Positions 34,914 to 44,373 are shown, numbered from the stretch's first letter. The stretch: 64,000 bases of DNA from Rhizobium sp. L51/94 (GCF_019355555.1 NZ_CP072145.1:215226-279225); one strand, 5' to 3'. Notes: generated by a model from the sequence alone, not told the origin. Numbers and translations are program-made.

Positions 34914-35849
34914 ATGGCTGTGAATGTTTCTTTGAGCATTCCTGCTCCATTCACTGCGATACACACAGTATTCGACACAGCGTTCACTGTGGGGCTTAAC
35001 ACCTTGCTGGATGACATACAAAACGCGGTCAGTGCTCCTCTGTTAGCCTGCGTCACGCTTTGGATCATGGTTCAAGGCGTTCTGGTGATACGTGGCGAGA
35101 TTGATGCGCGCAACGGCATCACCCGTGTCATCATGGTTTCGATAGTGGTGTCCCTTGTTCTCAAGCAAGCAGATTATCACCAATACGTGGCTGCATTTTT
35201 CGAAGATACAATTCCACAATTCGTTGAAAAATTTAGTGCATCCGACCTGCCTTTGGAGACAATTCCCGCGCAGCTGGATGGAGTATTCGCCATAGCACAG
35301 GCGGCCTTCCAGAAAATCGCATCGGAAATAGGCCCACAGAACGAGCAGGACATTCTGGCATTCCAGGGCGCACAGTGGATTTTTTATGGAACACTCTGGG
35401 TAGCGTTCGGCACCTACGATGCCGTGGGGATCCTTACCAAGGTTCTTCTCGCGATCGGGCCGCTGGTGCTCGTCGGTTATCTTTTTGATCGCACACGGGA
35501 TATTGCGGCAAAATGGATCGGCCAACTCATCACTTACGGAATACTTCTTCTTCTGCTGAACATCGTCGCAACAATCGTAATTCTAACAGAAGCTGGCGGG
35601 CTGGCGCTAATCCTGACCGTAGTCATCACCGCCGGGACCACTGCCGCAAAGATCATTGGTCTTTACGAGCTGGACATGTTCTTTCTAACGGGCAACGCCC
35701 TTATTCTGGCCCTTCCTGCAATCGCGGGGAATATTGGCGGTAGCTACTGGAGCGGCGGTGGACAGAGCGCAAACAGCCTCAGTCGCCGTATTACGCAAAC
35801 CAATCGAGTCACAGCAAATCCACGATCCGCCAATGGAGGGAGTCGATGA
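34914..35849 (+). CDS. virB6: VirB6 polytopic inner-membrane channel protein
   Basis: From the ATG at 34914 (MAVNVSLSIPAPFTAIHTVFD), after an AGGAGGGA site, the product is 311 aa, slightly longer than the usual 295. Hydrophobic segments recur at about residues 40-55, 70-90, 150-200 and 205-270 (YGILLLLLNIVATIVILTEA and following). VirB6 forms part of the substrate channel. It overlaps virB7 by four bases. Confidence 0.93.
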   Translation: MAVNVSLSIPAPFTAIHTVFDTAFTVGLNTLLDDIQNAVSAPLLACVTLWIMVQGVLVIRGEIDARNGITRVIMVSIVVSLVLKQADYHQYVAAFFEDTIPQFVEKFSASDLPLETIPAQLDGVFAIAQAAFQKIASEIGPQNEQDILAFQGAQWIFYGTLWVAFGTYDAVGILTKVLLAIGPLVLVGYLFDRTRDIAAKWIGQLITYGILLLLLNIVATIVILTEAGGLALILTVVITAGTTAAKIIGLYELDMFFLTGNALILALPAIAGNIGGSYWSGGGQSANSLSRRITQTNRVTANPRSANGGSR

Positions 35850-36004
35850 AGTATTTCCTAGTGATATTAAGCCTTTGTCTGGCTTCATGTCAGACAAACG
35901 ACAAACTGGCATCGTGCAGCGGGCCGATCTTTTCTTTGAACACAGGGCGATGGCAACCCTCTCCCGCTGATCTCAAGCCTACCGATGCGGGAATTACACC
36001 ATGA
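35846..36004 (+). CDS. virB7: VirB7 outer-membrane lipoprotein
   Basis: The 52-aa lipoprotein (octopine VirB7 is 55 aa) has a short signal peptide and lipobox LASC (Cys15). The mature part retains QTND, a second Cys (near residue 24) for the disulphide with VirB9, and the conserved NTGRWQPSPADL. It stabilises VirB9 in the core complex. It is ATGA-coupled to virB6 upstream and virB8 downstream. Confidence 0.93.
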   Translation: MKYFLVILSLCLASCQTNDKLASCSGPIFSLNTGRWQPSPADLKPTDAGITP

Positions 36005-36714
36005 AAGATGCCGAATACGCGCTTCTGGTACAACGCGAGTCCCTGGCTGAACACTATAAGCAAGTTGAGGCCTTTCAAACTGCGCGCGCCAAATCAGCCA
36101 GACGTATTTCCAAGGTTTTTGTCGCCATTGCTTGCCTGGCGATTTTAGGGAACGTCGCACAGGCTGTCACGATTTCTGTTATGGTTCCCCTTTCAAGGCT
36201 TGTTCCGGTTTACCTGTGGGTGCGGCCAGACGGAACGATCGACAGTGAGGTTTCGGTTTCCCAGTTGCCTGCTACTCAGGAGCAGGCAGTCGTGAACGCA
36301 TCGCTCTGGGAATATGTCCGCTTGCGTGAGAGCTTCACGGTGGATACCGCACAGTACTCCTACGATCTCGTGTCTGCACTCAGCGCGCCAAACGTGCGGC
36401 AGGAATATCAACAATTTTTCAACTATCCCAATCCGGCTTCGCCGCAAGTGACGATCGGAAAACGCGGTAAGGCCGAGGTCGAGCACATCGCCTCCACCGA
36501 CATCATATCGGGCGTTCAGCAGATCCGCTACAAGCGAACCCTGGTTTTTGATGGCAAGGCATCAATCATCACAACCTGGACTGCAACGATACGCTACGAA
36601 AAGACAACCAGTCTTCCAGGACGAATGAGGCTGACCAATCCGGGTGGCTTGATGGTCACATCCTATCAGGCCTCGGAGGATACAGTTTCGAACACGGGAC
36701 GTAGTCAACCATGA
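36001..36714 (+). CDS. virB8: VirB8 inner-membrane assembly factor
   Basis: The 237-aa bitopic protein has a short cytoplasmic N-terminus, a membrane span at about residues 39-62 (VFVAIACLAILGNVAQAVTI) and a periplasmic NTF2-like domain (SLWEYVRLRESFTVDTAQYSYDLV, VRQEYQQFFNYPNP). VirB8 nucleates the secretion complex. It is coupled to virB7 and virB9 by four-base overlaps. Confidence 0.95.
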   Translation: MKDAEYALLVQRESLAEHYKQVEAFQTARAKSARRISKVFVAIACLAILGNVAQAVTISVMVPLSRLVPVYLWVRPDGTIDSEVSVSQLPATQEQAVVNASLWEYVRLRESFTVDTAQYSYDLVSALSAPNVRQEYQQFFNYPNPASPQVTIGKRGKAEVEHIASTDIISGVQQIRYKRTLVFDGKASIITTWTATIRYEKTTSLPGRMRLTNPGGLMVTSYQASEDTVSNTGRSQP

Positions 36715-37592
36715 TCTCCAAGATTTTTACCATATTCTGGTGGTTTCTCATCGTTTTGTCGGCCAGTGCTTATGCGGAAGACACCCCCACAGCAGGCAGG
36801 CTTGATCCGCGCATGCGATCTCTGGCCTATAGTCCCGATCAGGTCGTGCGCCTGTCCACGGCAGTCGGAGCGACACTGGTCGTGACTTTTGCAGCCAATG
36901 AAACCGTTACTGCCGTAGCGGTGTCGGATAGCAAGGATCTGGCAGCGCTGCCGCGTGGAAACTATCTTTTCTTCAAGGCGAGCAAGGTGCTGTCGCCGCA
37001 GCCTGTTATTGTCCTGACTGCGGGAGAGGCGGGAAGCCGACGTTATGTTTTCAGTATTTCGAGCCGAACAATGGCGCGCCTGGATAAGGATCAGGCGGAT
37101 CTTTACTACAGTGTGCAGTTTGCCTATCCCTCCGACGTTGCTGCGGCACAGCGAAGGCAAGCCGAACAGAAAGCGGCATCCGACCGCATGAAGGCGCAAG
37201 AGCAATATCAACAGAGCGCGCAGAGTTTGTTGAACCGGCCATTCGGCACGGAAGCTTCCCAAACAAGCAACTGGCATTATGTTGCACAGGGTGATCACTC
37301 CCTGCTGCCGCTGGAGGTTTTCGATAACGGGTTCAGCACCGTGTTCCGCTTTCCGGGCAATACCCGCATACCGTCGATCTATTCTGTCAACCCGGACGGA
37401 AAGGAAGCCGTAGCAAACTACGCCGTAAAGGGCGACTATGTGGAAATCGCATCCGTTTCACGCGGTTGGCGCCTGCGAGACGGCCACACGGTGCTGTGCA
37501 TCTGGAACACGGCATATGATCCGATCGGGCGCAAGTCGGGCACCGGTACAGTCAGGCCTGACGTTGCTCGCGTCTTCAAGGAGGCGCGATGA
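36711..37592 (+). CDS. virB9: VirB9 core-complex protein
   Basis: The 293-aa protein matches the family length. It has a signal peptide (cleavage after about ASAYA, residue 21), the N-terminal DPRMRSLAYSPDQVVRLSTAVGATLVVTF typical of VirB9, and a C-terminal domain with WHYVAQGDHSLLP. It binds VirB7 through a disulphide and builds the outer ring with VirB10. Confidence 0.95.
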   Translation: MISKIFTIFWWFLIVLSASAYAEDTPTAGRLDPRMRSLAYSPDQVVRLSTAVGATLVVTFAANETVTAVAVSDSKDLAALPRGNYLFFKASKVLSPQPVIVLTAGEAGSRRYVFSISSRTMARLDKDQADLYYSVQFAYPSDVAAAQRRQAEQKAASDRMKAQEQYQQSAQSLLNRPFGTEASQTSNWHYVAQGDHSLLPLEVFDNGFSTVFRFPGNTRIPSIYSVNPDGKEAVANYAVKGDYVEIASVSRGWRLRDGHTVLCIWNTAYDPIGRKSGTGTVRPDVARVFKEAR

Positions 37593-38731
37593 TGGATGTG
37601 CAACCGCCACACGACGTAGATGCATCTGGATCGATTGTCTCCGATCCCCATCGGAAGCGTCTCTCCGGGTCTCAGAAACTCCTCGTTGCGACTGCGGTCC
37701 TGTTAATATCCTTCGCGCTCATCTGGCTTGGCGCATACTCGAAAAAGAAGACTGATGCCTCCTCTCGAGAGAGCATGATCGATGCCAACACAAAGCCATT
37801 TCGCCCCGCGCCGATCGATGTGCCCTATAAGACTGTCACCCCACCGCCTCCACAACAGACAAACGATGTGTTGCCTGCTCCGCGCGCCCAAGAACGCCAT
37901 GAGGTGCGTCCAGAGGAAACGCCGATATTTGCTTATAGCGGCGGCGAGCAGAACAGTGTGAGCAATACTTCTTCTGAAGACGAGCATGGGCGTGACAGGG
38001 CAGGGGCTGACATACGGGAGGAAGAGCCTCCTGCTGAAAACGATCTTTCAATCCGCATGAAGCCGACTGTATTGCAGCCAAGTCAGGCCGCGCGTTTGCC
38101 TCATCCGGATTTCCTGATAACGCAGGGAAACATCATACCCTGCATTCTTCAGACAGCAATTGATACCAATCTGGCCGGCTATGTTAAATGCGTGTTGCCC
38201 CAGGACATTCGTGGAGCAACCGGCAATGTGGTCCTTCTTGACCGCGGCACGACTGTTGTGGGAGAAATTCAACGCGGCCTGCAGCAGGGTGATGAGCGCG
38301 TTTTCGTGCTATGGACCCGCGCTGAAACGCCAGGACATGCAGTCATCACACTTTCCTCGCCGGGTACGGACGAGCTTGGCCGCGCAGGCTTACCTGGCAA
38401 GGTCGATAATCATTTCTGGCAGCGGTTTGGCGGCGCAATTCTGCTAAGCCTGGTGGAAGGTGCGTTCCAAGCTTCAACCAGCCTCGCAACCCATTCCGGC
38501 GATGGCACGAGTTTCAATAACTTTCAAAACAATGGTGAGCAAGTCGCCAACACTGCGCTGAAGTCCACTATTAACATTCCTTCGACCTTAAAGAAGAACC
38601 AAGGCGACACCGTATCCATATTCGTCGCACGGGACCTGGATTTCTCAAGCATATATCAGCTGCGAGTGATTGGAGGCGTGGCAAATGCACGGCCTGAGCA
38701 CCTGCCTTCACACCGTCTTAACCGCAAGTGA
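37589..38731 (+). CDS. virB10: VirB10 core-complex energy sensor
   Basis: The 380-aa protein has one membrane span (about residues 31-50, LLVATAVLLISFALIWLGAY), a Pro-rich periplasmic region (VTPPPPQQTNDVLPAPRAQ) and the C-terminal beta-barrel domain (FLITQGNIIPCILQTAIDTNLAGYVKCVL, LLDRGTTVVGE, VDNHFWQRFGGAILLS). It spans both membranes. Two ATG codons are adjacent at the start; either fits. Confidence 0.95.
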   Translation: MMDVQPPHDVDASGSIVSDPHRKRLSGSQKLLVATAVLLISFALIWLGAYSKKKTDASSRESMIDANTKPFRPAPIDVPYKTVTPPPPQQTNDVLPAPRAQERHEVRPEETPIFAYSGGEQNSVSNTSSEDEHGRDRAGADIREEEPPAENDLSIRMKPTVLQPSQAARLPHPDFLITQGNIIPCILQTAIDTNLAGYVKCVLPQDIRGATGNVVLLDRGTTVVGEIQRGLQQGDERVFVLWTRAETPGHAVITLSSPGTDELGRAGLPGKVDNHFWQRFGGAILLSLVEGAFQASTSLATHSGDGTSFNNFQNNGEQVANTALKSTINIPSTLKKNQGDTVSIFVARDLDFSSIYQLRVIGGVANARPEHLPSHRLNRK

Positions 38732-38744
38732 ACTGGAGACCAGA

Positions 38745-39785
38745 ATGCACACTGAGGCAGACCCACAATTACGCTTTCTCCTGAGCCCGGTTTTGGAATG
38801 GCTTGACGACCCCTTAACGGAAGAGGTTGCGATCAATCGACCCGGAGAAGCCTTCGTGCGCCAGTCGGGAGTATTTGCCAAGCATCCCCTTGCTCTCACT
38901 TACGATGACCTTGAGGATATCGCCATTTTGGCCGGTGCATTACGCAAGCAAGACGTGGGGCCAAGGAATCCCCTGTGTTCTACCGAACTTCCCAATGGCG
39001 AACGGCTACAGATATGCCTGCCGCCGACGGTTCCGTCCGGAACTCTGAGTTTAACGATACGTCGCCCAGGCTCGCGGGTTTCGGCCTTGAATGAGGTTTC
39101 GTCACGCTATGACGTCTCGCGTTGGAACCAGTGGCATACGCGCACGCTTGGTCAGCAGCATAAAGATCAAAAGATTTTGTCTCACTACGATACGGGAGAT
39201 CTGGAAGCCTTTCTGCATGAATGCGTAACAGGTCGGCTTACTATACTGCTTTGCGGACCGACGGGCAGTGGGAAGACGACGATGAGTAAGACGTTGATCG
39301 GAGCTATTCCTCCCCATGAAAGGTTGATCACCATTGAAGATACTCTTGAACTAACAATCCCTCACGAAAATCACGTGCGGCTGCTTTATTCCAAAAACGG
39401 TGCAGGGCTAGGAGCGATTACTGCCGAGCACCTCTTGCAGGCAAGCCTGCGGATGCGACCGGACAGGATTTTGCTCGGAGAGATGCGTGATGACGCAGCC
39501 TGGGCTTATCTGAGTGAAGTTGTTTCAGGACATCCAGGTTCGATTTCGACAATTCATGGTGCAAATCCCGTTCAAGGGTTCAAGAAATTGTTTTCGCTGG
39601 TCAAGGCTAGCCCGCAGGGCGCGGCTTTGGAAGATCGCACGCTGATGGATATGCTCTCGGCTGTCATTGATGTCATCGTGCCCTTTCGTTCGCACAACGA
39701 CACGTTTGAAGTCGGAGAGATATGGCTGGCAGCTGATGCGCGCAGGCGAGGAGAAACCGTAGCCGATCTTCTTGTGCAGCACTGA
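38745..39785 (+). CDS. virB11: VirB11 traffic ATPase
   Basis: The 346-aa hexameric ATPase has the N-terminal domain (DPQLRFLLSPVLEWLDDPLTEEVAINRPGEAFV), Walker A CGPTGSGKTT (about residues 171-179), ITIEDTLEL, Walker B RMRPDRILLGEMR and the His box GHPGSISTIHG. The ATG at 38745 with GGAGA upstream matches known VirB11 N-termini; an upstream frame from 38670 would overlap virB10. Last gene of the operon. Confidence 0.95.
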   Translation: MHTEADPQLRFLLSPVLEWLDDPLTEEVAINRPGEAFVRQSGVFAKHPLALTYDDLEDIAILAGALRKQDVGPRNPLCSTELPNGERLQICLPPTVPSGTLSLTIRRPGSRVSALNEVSSRYDVSRWNQWHTRTLGQQHKDQKILSHYDTGDLEAFLHECVTGRLTILLCGPTGSGKTTMSKTLIGAIPPHERLITIEDTLELTIPHENHVRLLYSKNGAGLGAITAEHLLQASLRMRPDRILLGEMRDDAAWAYLSEVVSGHPGSISTIHGANPVQGFKKLFSLVKASPQGAALEDRTLMDMLSAVIDVIVPFRSHNDTFEVGEIWLAADARRRGETVADLLVQH

Positions 39786-40049
39786 AGCTAAGCAATGCTA
39801 AAGAAACGAATTTGTTGAGAGAGGCCGGTGGTCTCCGTCTACGAGTACGGAACCTCATTAGGATGTTGACGATGGTTCCATGCGACGAAAGGCTAATGCC
39901 ACTGCCGTTATTTCGCCATGAAAGACCAGGAATTTACCGCGAATAAATGCAGGGAGGGTCGTCTAGCAAGCATTAAATGATCATAAATGAGATGGCAATA
40001 GGTGCGGGAGCAATTCTTCAACAATAATTGCAGCACCCTGGAAACTTCA
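39786..40049. promoter_or_regulatory. virB-virG intergenic region with the virG promoter
   Basis: No gene is seen in 264 bp. Short vir-box-like sites occur near the right end (GCAATTCTTC at about 40010; AATTGCAG at about 40025), none a perfect match. virG promoters in Ti plasmids are also phosphate- and pH-responsive. Confidence 0.5.
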
Positions 40050-40790
40050 TTGAAAGGTGATCTATTGAAACACGTTCTTATCATAGATGACGACGCCGCG
40101 ATGCGTCACTTTATCATTGACTTTCTCAAGATGCATGCCTTTAGGGTGACGGCAGTTGGTGACAGCAATCACTTCAACCGCATTCTGAATTCCGACATGG
40201 TCGATATTGTCATCATCGATCTTAATCTTGGCCGTGAGGATGGATTGGAACTCGTTAGAAAACTCTCCGCAAGCTGCGATATCCCGATCATCATCATTAG
40301 TGGGGACAGGCTTGACGAAGCCGACAAAGTTGTCGCTCTGGAGCTTGGTGCAACAGACTTCATAGCCAAGCCATTTGGAACGCGGGAGTTCCTTGCCCGC
40401 ATCCGTGCTGCGTTGCGCAGTCATAATGGCAATCACCGCTGTAAAGACCGGCGATGCTTCTACTTCAATGGATGGACGCTCAATCTGAAACAACGCCGTT
40501 TAACGTCTTCGAACCATCTCGAGATCAAGCTGACTTCGGGAGAATTCAATCTTCTTGTCGCTTTCTTGGAAAAGCCACGGGATGTTTTGTCCAGAGAGCA
40601 GCTATTGCTCGCGTGTCGCGTGCGAGAGGAAGAGGTATACGACCGTAGCATCGACGTTCTCATATTGCGGCTGCGCCGGAAGTTGGAGACAAACCCTGCT
40701 AATCCTTCGCTGGTGAAAACGGTTCGGGGTGCAGGGTACATGTTCGACGCGGATGTGGAAGTTTCCCAAGGCGGAGCGATGGCAGCCTGA
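40050..40790 (+). CDS. virG: VirG response regulator
   Basis: The OmpR-type activator binds vir boxes after phosphorylation by VirA. Start is most likely the TTG at 40050 (LKGDLLKHVLIIDDDAAMRH), as known for octopine virG, giving 246 aa. The receiver has the acidic pocket DDD, phospho-Asp57 in VIIDLNLGREDG, Thr/Ser in IIISGDRL and Lys in FIAKPFG. The C-terminal winged helix ends VLILRLRRKLETNPANPSLVKTVRGAGYMFDADV. It converges with virC2 only about 20 bp downstream. Confidence 0.94.
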   Translation: MKGDLLKHVLIIDDDAAMRHFIIDFLKMHAFRVTAVGDSNHFNRILNSDMVDIVIIDLNLGREDGLELVRKLSASCDIPIIIISGDRLDEADKVVALELGATDFIAKPFGTREFLARIRAALRSHNGNHRCKDRRCFYFNGWTLNLKQRRLTSSNHLEIKLTSGEFNLLVAFLEKPRDVLSREQLLLACRVREEEVYDRSIDVLILRLRRKLETNPANPSLVKTVRGAGYMFDADVEVSQGGAMAA

Positions 40791-40810
40791 AGCCATTCAG
40801 GAGAGGAGGA

Positions 40811-41422
40811 TCAATGGTCCGTCCTCCTCTCCTGACTGAAAAAATGTGCCAGTGCCGCTGTCGCAAGCTTTCGGCCGAACGAGCGCCCTGTCTCAAGGCC
40901 CAGGGGATCAAAATAAGTGCGGGCTACTCGAACCAGCGGTATGGGAACCATGTGCGAGGTGCAAACGAGCACAGATTGTTCCACCTCGTTGCCAAGCACT
41001 GGATAGCTTTTCGCGGTGACACGAAAGGATCCGTTGGCAAGGAGTCCTTCGTAGTCTCGCAGCGCGCGCCGCATAATCATCTGTAGTGACTTTTTCATAG
41101 AATATTGCTGCCTCAACCTGTCGAATATTGGCGATACCCCCTGTGCCGGCACGAAAGCCGACAAGAATATTTGTATTTTCCCGCCCCCGCCAAAATCAGC
41201 CGCACTGTTAGTTGACGCAAGCCGCTTTGGGGAGCGCGTCCGAAGCGTCTTTTGGGATGTTGTGCCCTGCAATGTATTTCCACGATGGTCCGCATCAGTA
41301 TTGTTCACGAAGGAAACGACAGGCAGAATTGCTTTGCCGGGATCGCCGTCAATGATCCTCGAAGCAGCAAGGCGTCTCGCTTCGGAGGGGGACAACACGG
41401 GTTTGCGAATTCCCATAGTCAA
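40811..41422 (-). CDS. virC2: VirC2 T-DNA processing enhancer
   Basis: The 203-aa protein (MTMGIRKPVLSPSEARRLAASRI...) matches VirC2, whose C-terminal part has a ribbon-helix-helix fold and helps VirC1 at overdrive. Visible are the IQIFLSAFVPAQGVSPIFDRLRQQY region and the conserved FRVTAKSYPV. A start two codons later (MGIRKP) equals the usual N-terminus. It overlaps virC1 by four bases. Confidence 0.93.
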   Translation of the reverse strand: MTMGIRKPVLSPSEARRLAASRIIDGDPGKAILPVVSFVNNTDADHRGNTLQGTTSQKTLRTRSPKRLASTNSAADFGGGGKIQIFLSAFVPAQGVSPIFDRLRQQYSMKKSLQMIMRRALRDYEGLLANGSFRVTAKSYPVLGNEVEQSVLVCTSHMVPIPLVRVARTYFDPLGLETGRSFGRKLATAALAHFFSQERRTDH

Positions 41423-42114
41423 CCCTCCAGAACCTGTACAACAAGTCTGGAAAGATCCAGAAGTTCTTGCATTGCGGTCCGAATATTGCGTTCAATCAAG
41501 CGCATCGTCGGATCGGCCTCCAAAGTGCGGAGCGTCAAATGGAGCATGCCGCGCTCCTTCATCGCTGCGAAAGCATCTCTCTCATACAATGGTGCGGCAA
41601 GAACCGGAAGACTTTCCAGCATATCCGACATCGCGCGTTGCGACGTCGTGAGGCGTCCAACCGGCATGCGCTGAATGAGCACCGCTGTCGGAATCGTAAT
41701 TTTTTCGCTTATCAACAACTCAATAACATAGCGATAGGTCGCGAGCGCTTCATCGACATCCAGCGGTGTTAACATGGTGGGAATAAGCAGGAAATTCGAG
41801 CTCGCAATAATTGTGTTGTTCAATTCGCTGGAGCCACCATGGGTGTCGGCCAAGGCGTAGTCGAAATTGCGACGCTCTGCATGTTCATACGCCTCCTCAA
41901 GAAGAGTCATCTCGTCGGCAATGAATATTTCACATGCAGGATCCCATGTATTGCTCCGCAGCGCGTTGTCTCTCCAGCGGCTGAGTGGCCTGTTTTCGTC
42001 CGCTTCCAGCAAAGCTACGCTTTTACCGGCGCTGGCAAAGGCGGCACACAACCCCATGAGCGCCGTCGTTTTTCCCGCTCCTCCTTTAAATGAACAACAT
42101 GTAATAAGCTTCAT
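41419..42114 (-). CDS. virC1: VirC1 ParA-like T-DNA transfer protein
   Basis: The 231-aa ATPase binds overdrive, recruits the relaxosome to the cell pole and raises T-strand numbers. The deviant Walker A KGGAGKTTALMGL lies at residues 10-22, followed by ALLEADENRPLSRW and ALADTHGGSSELNN. Length equals known VirC1. It is transcribed away from virE1; in classical Ti plasmids virD1 occupies that divergent position. Confidence 0.94.
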   Translation of the reverse strand: MKLITCCSFKGGAGKTTALMGLCAAFASAGKSVALLEADENRPLSRWRDNALRSNTWDPACEIFIADEMTLLEEAYEHAERRNFDYALADTHGGSSELNNTIIASSNFLLIPTMLTPLDVDEALATYRYVIELLISEKITIPTAVLIQRMPVGRLTTSQRAMSDMLESLPVLAAPLYERDAFAAMKERGMLHLTLRTLEADPTMRLIERNIRTAMQELLDLSRLVVQVLEG

Positions 42115-42536
42115 TTCCTTCCCTCACCTTCGTTATTCTGAGGTAGCCTAGATTTTTCAACCGCTAATATCCCAGGTGTGTGTCGCTCTTATTTCGGAAC
42201 GATTGCTTTTGTATTTCATCTGTAGCTTGAATTTTGTTTTTATAGTCTTTCGAGCTTAGAAAAATTTAAAATTGTATCCTATATTATTTGACGTCTCTCG
42301 TGATGCATCAGGTGCCTCTGGATCGGATCATCGCGCTAGAGCGGCGACACCTGCACACGCTGGATGCATCAAAATGACATGCGGCAGCATAATCGACCAG
42401 TAACAGAGAATATGATCTGTTACATTTGAAGTCATTTAAAAATTTAAAACATCAAAAAATAGGATATAATCTGAAAATCAGCTCATTTTTGTTATTATTA
42501 CATCAGTAGGTGTAATGAAGCCCAAGGAGATCCAAA
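42115..42536. promoter_or_regulatory. Divergent virC / virE control region
   Basis: 422 bp separate the virC1 and virE1 starts. It is AT-rich (42170-42290 and 42420-42500). Candidate degenerate vir boxes are TTACATTTGAAGT (about 42419-42432) facing virE1 and CTACAGATGAAATAC (minus strand, about 42213-42227) facing virC1. No virD sequence is recognisable; a GC-richer patch at 42300-42400 with a 25-codon frame looks like foreign DNA or a deletion scar. Confidence 0.5.
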
Positions 42537-42731
42537 TTGAAATTCAACCTTAGTGACAACGATGTTTTATTAAATCGTCCAAGCGGCACAGAAACAGATA
42601 ACACTATCTTGAGTGATGATTTGGATGAAGAAGAAAGCGGATTTTCTGAGGAAGACCGTGAAATGATTCGGCTTGAAAAATTTATTCGTCGGTGCCCCGT
42701 CCCGTCTGACAACTCCAACAAGCAAGGGTGA
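42537..42731 (+). CDS. virE1: VirE1 secretion chaperone
   Basis: The 64-aa acidic protein (EEESGFSEEDREMIRLEKFIRRCPVPS) resembles VirE1, which keeps VirE2 soluble and unbound before export. The start is a TTG at 42537 with a strong AAGGAG at 42524-42529; an ATG at 42514 hits a stop at once. It ends eight bases before virE2. VirE1 proteins are poorly conserved, so position and the DREM.RLE.FI..CPVPS signature carry the call. Confidence 0.85.
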   Translation: MKFNLSDNDVLLNRPSGTETDNTILSDDLDEEESGFSEEDREMIRLEKFIRRCPVPSDNSNKQG

Positions 42732-42738
42732 TAAAGCT

Positions 42739-44241
42739 ATGCCGATCTCCCAAAACCCTGAGGATGATATCGAGGCAAGTGGCCGGAAGCGCTTCAAGCT
42801 AGGGATTGTCAAAACTGAAGATGATCATGAAATGCCCGACGCACCCTCAAGTTCGTCCTTCGGGAATGTCACAGATCCTAAAGTTGTCGATGCAAATCTC
42901 AAATTTGCCTTAGATGCGCCCTTGCCAGACAGCGGTAGGCGTGACGATGAGTATATCCTGGTGAATAAGGCTGCTCCTGGCAAATTCGTCGGAACAGCCA
43001 AGGGCAGTCTTGCGACTATGCCGACACCGGGTGAATTCGACGCTAGCTGCCGCCTCTATCGAGACAAGGCCGGAAATTACTACCCGGCACCCTTGGCATT
43101 TAACAAGATCGAAGTTCCTGATGGGCTAAGCAATAGCGAGCGTTGGAAATCAAGGTTGGCGATCTGGAACCGAGAACACGATGCTATGGGCATCACAGGC
43201 AGAAAGATCTTTTATGAAGCCGACAAGAGCGTAGCTCTTGATAAAAATTACAAGATAAAGAACCCGGAAGACCGGTTTATTCAAACGTCGGATGGGCCCA
43301 GAGAAGTCGAGAAGAGATATCAACACCCATTTCAAGCCGGTTCAGAACTGCCGGATATCATGATCAAAACCAAGCAGAATGTGGTACATTTTGTAAATCG
43401 GTTCAGCGGAGACAAGTTTACTGGCAAAACCTTCTCTGAATTTGAAAGTCACATCAAGCAGGCGCTCGGACCAGAAACTGAAATAAAGCTGCGGTCCGTT
43501 TCCGGCATTATGCATGACTCAAACTATCTTGAGGCTTGGGAAGCAGGCAAAGCCGACATCCGATTCGGGCAGTTTGCAGGAGAGAACCGTGCCCACAATA
43601 GGGAGTTACCGCTTGCTGTTGTCAATATCGGCAGGGTCAATGACGGGAAGGGAGGGATGACGCCAGATCGCTACATCAGCGTCAAGTTTTTGATGGAAAG
43701 CGCTCCCGGCTCCCCCTGGGCAGAGGCATTGAAAAAAGGTGAGTATTGGGACCGGGTCCAACTTCTTGCGCGCGATGGAAACCATTATATGGCGCCTGGC
43801 AAGGTTCACTATGCGGATCCCAAATATTGTGAGAAGGCACTGGAGCAGGTCAATCTGCCACGCTCAATGGCTCTACAAAGCAAAAGCCTGGAGACGCAGA
43901 TCGAAGAAAACCACTTGAAGCCACCCGTGCTCGTCTCGATCGGTCCCCAATTGCACGATGCTCGCACCTTGAATGAAGAACACGGAAAATCAATTACGGA
44001 AAAGCATATCCTCGTGGCAGATCGGAATGACAAGGGGCAGCGAACGGGAAACTATACCAGCCTTCTGGAATATAAGCGTCAAAAGCAGAGATTGCCTGAT
44101 GATGCTGCACAGGCCATCAGCATGAATGAGAATACTTATTCACTTGGGGCCACCAGACCTGAGCCAGCTCTTCGTCCTATTCGCGATAGCAGGCGAAACT
44201 TGGAAGAGCGGCCTCGCGGGTCGTCTATCAACAGTCTCTAA
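42739..44241 (+). CDS. virE2: VirE2 single-stranded DNA-binding effector
   Basis: VirE2 is exported to the plant, coats the T-strand and aids nuclear import. From the ATG at 42739 the protein has 500 aa, shorter than the 533-556 aa of well-known VirE2 proteins, mainly at the N-terminus. Recognisable are DDEYILVNKAAPGKFVG, the central IKLRSVSGIMHDSNYLEAWEAGKADIRF region holding a bipartite NLS area, and an Arg-rich C-terminal tail (RRNLEERPRG) of the type needed for type IV secretion. Confidence 0.93.
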   Translation: MPISQNPEDDIEASGRKRFKLGIVKTEDDHEMPDAPSSSSFGNVTDPKVVDANLKFALDAPLPDSGRRDDEYILVNKAAPGKFVGTAKGSLATMPTPGEFDASCRLYRDKAGNYYPAPLAFNKIEVPDGLSNSERWKSRLAIWNREHDAMGITGRKIFYEADKSVALDKNYKIKNPEDRFIQTSDGPREVEKRYQHPFQAGSELPDIMIKTKQNVVHFVNRFSGDKFTGKTFSEFESHIKQALGPETEIKLRSVSGIMHDSNYLEAWEAGKADIRFGQFAGENRAHNRELPLAVVNIGRVNDGKGGMTPDRYISVKFLMESAPGSPWAEALKKGEYWDRVQLLARDGNHYMAPGKVHYADPKYCEKALEQVNLPRSMALQSKSLETQIEENHLKPPVLVSIGPQLHDARTLNEEHGKSITEKHILVADRNDKGQRTGNYTSLLEYKRQKQRLPDDAAQAISMNENTYSLGATRPEPALRPIRDSRRNLEERPRGSSINSL

Positions 44242-44286
44242 CACACCAGTGTTATCCTGATTGCGGTGAAGCAGGGATGTTGTCTT

Positions 44287-44322
44287 CACACGAGGGGCAA
44301 GTTTTGCTTTTTTCCTCGTGTG
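44287..44322. other. Hairpin between virE2 and virE3
   Basis: CACACGAGG (44287-44295) and CCTCGTGTG (44314-44322) form a perfect 9-bp stem with an 18-nt T-rich loop. The T-run lies inside the loop rather than after the stem, so it is not a standard terminator. It may limit read-through or stabilise the virE1-virE2 message. Confidence 0.5.
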
Positions 44323-44373
44323 GTCCCTCATCGGACGTTTCTCGAATCCACCTGTTCATGAAAGGGCTACGTC

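Noticed and set aside
42300..42380. Possible virD1 remnant between virC1 and virE1
   Set aside because: The 25-codon frame (MHQVPLDRIIALERRHL) does not match VirD1 well enough to claim homology.
44287..44322. Rho-independent terminator after virE2
   Set aside because: The stem is good, but the T-run lies in the loop and not after the 3' arm, so I list it only as a hairpin.
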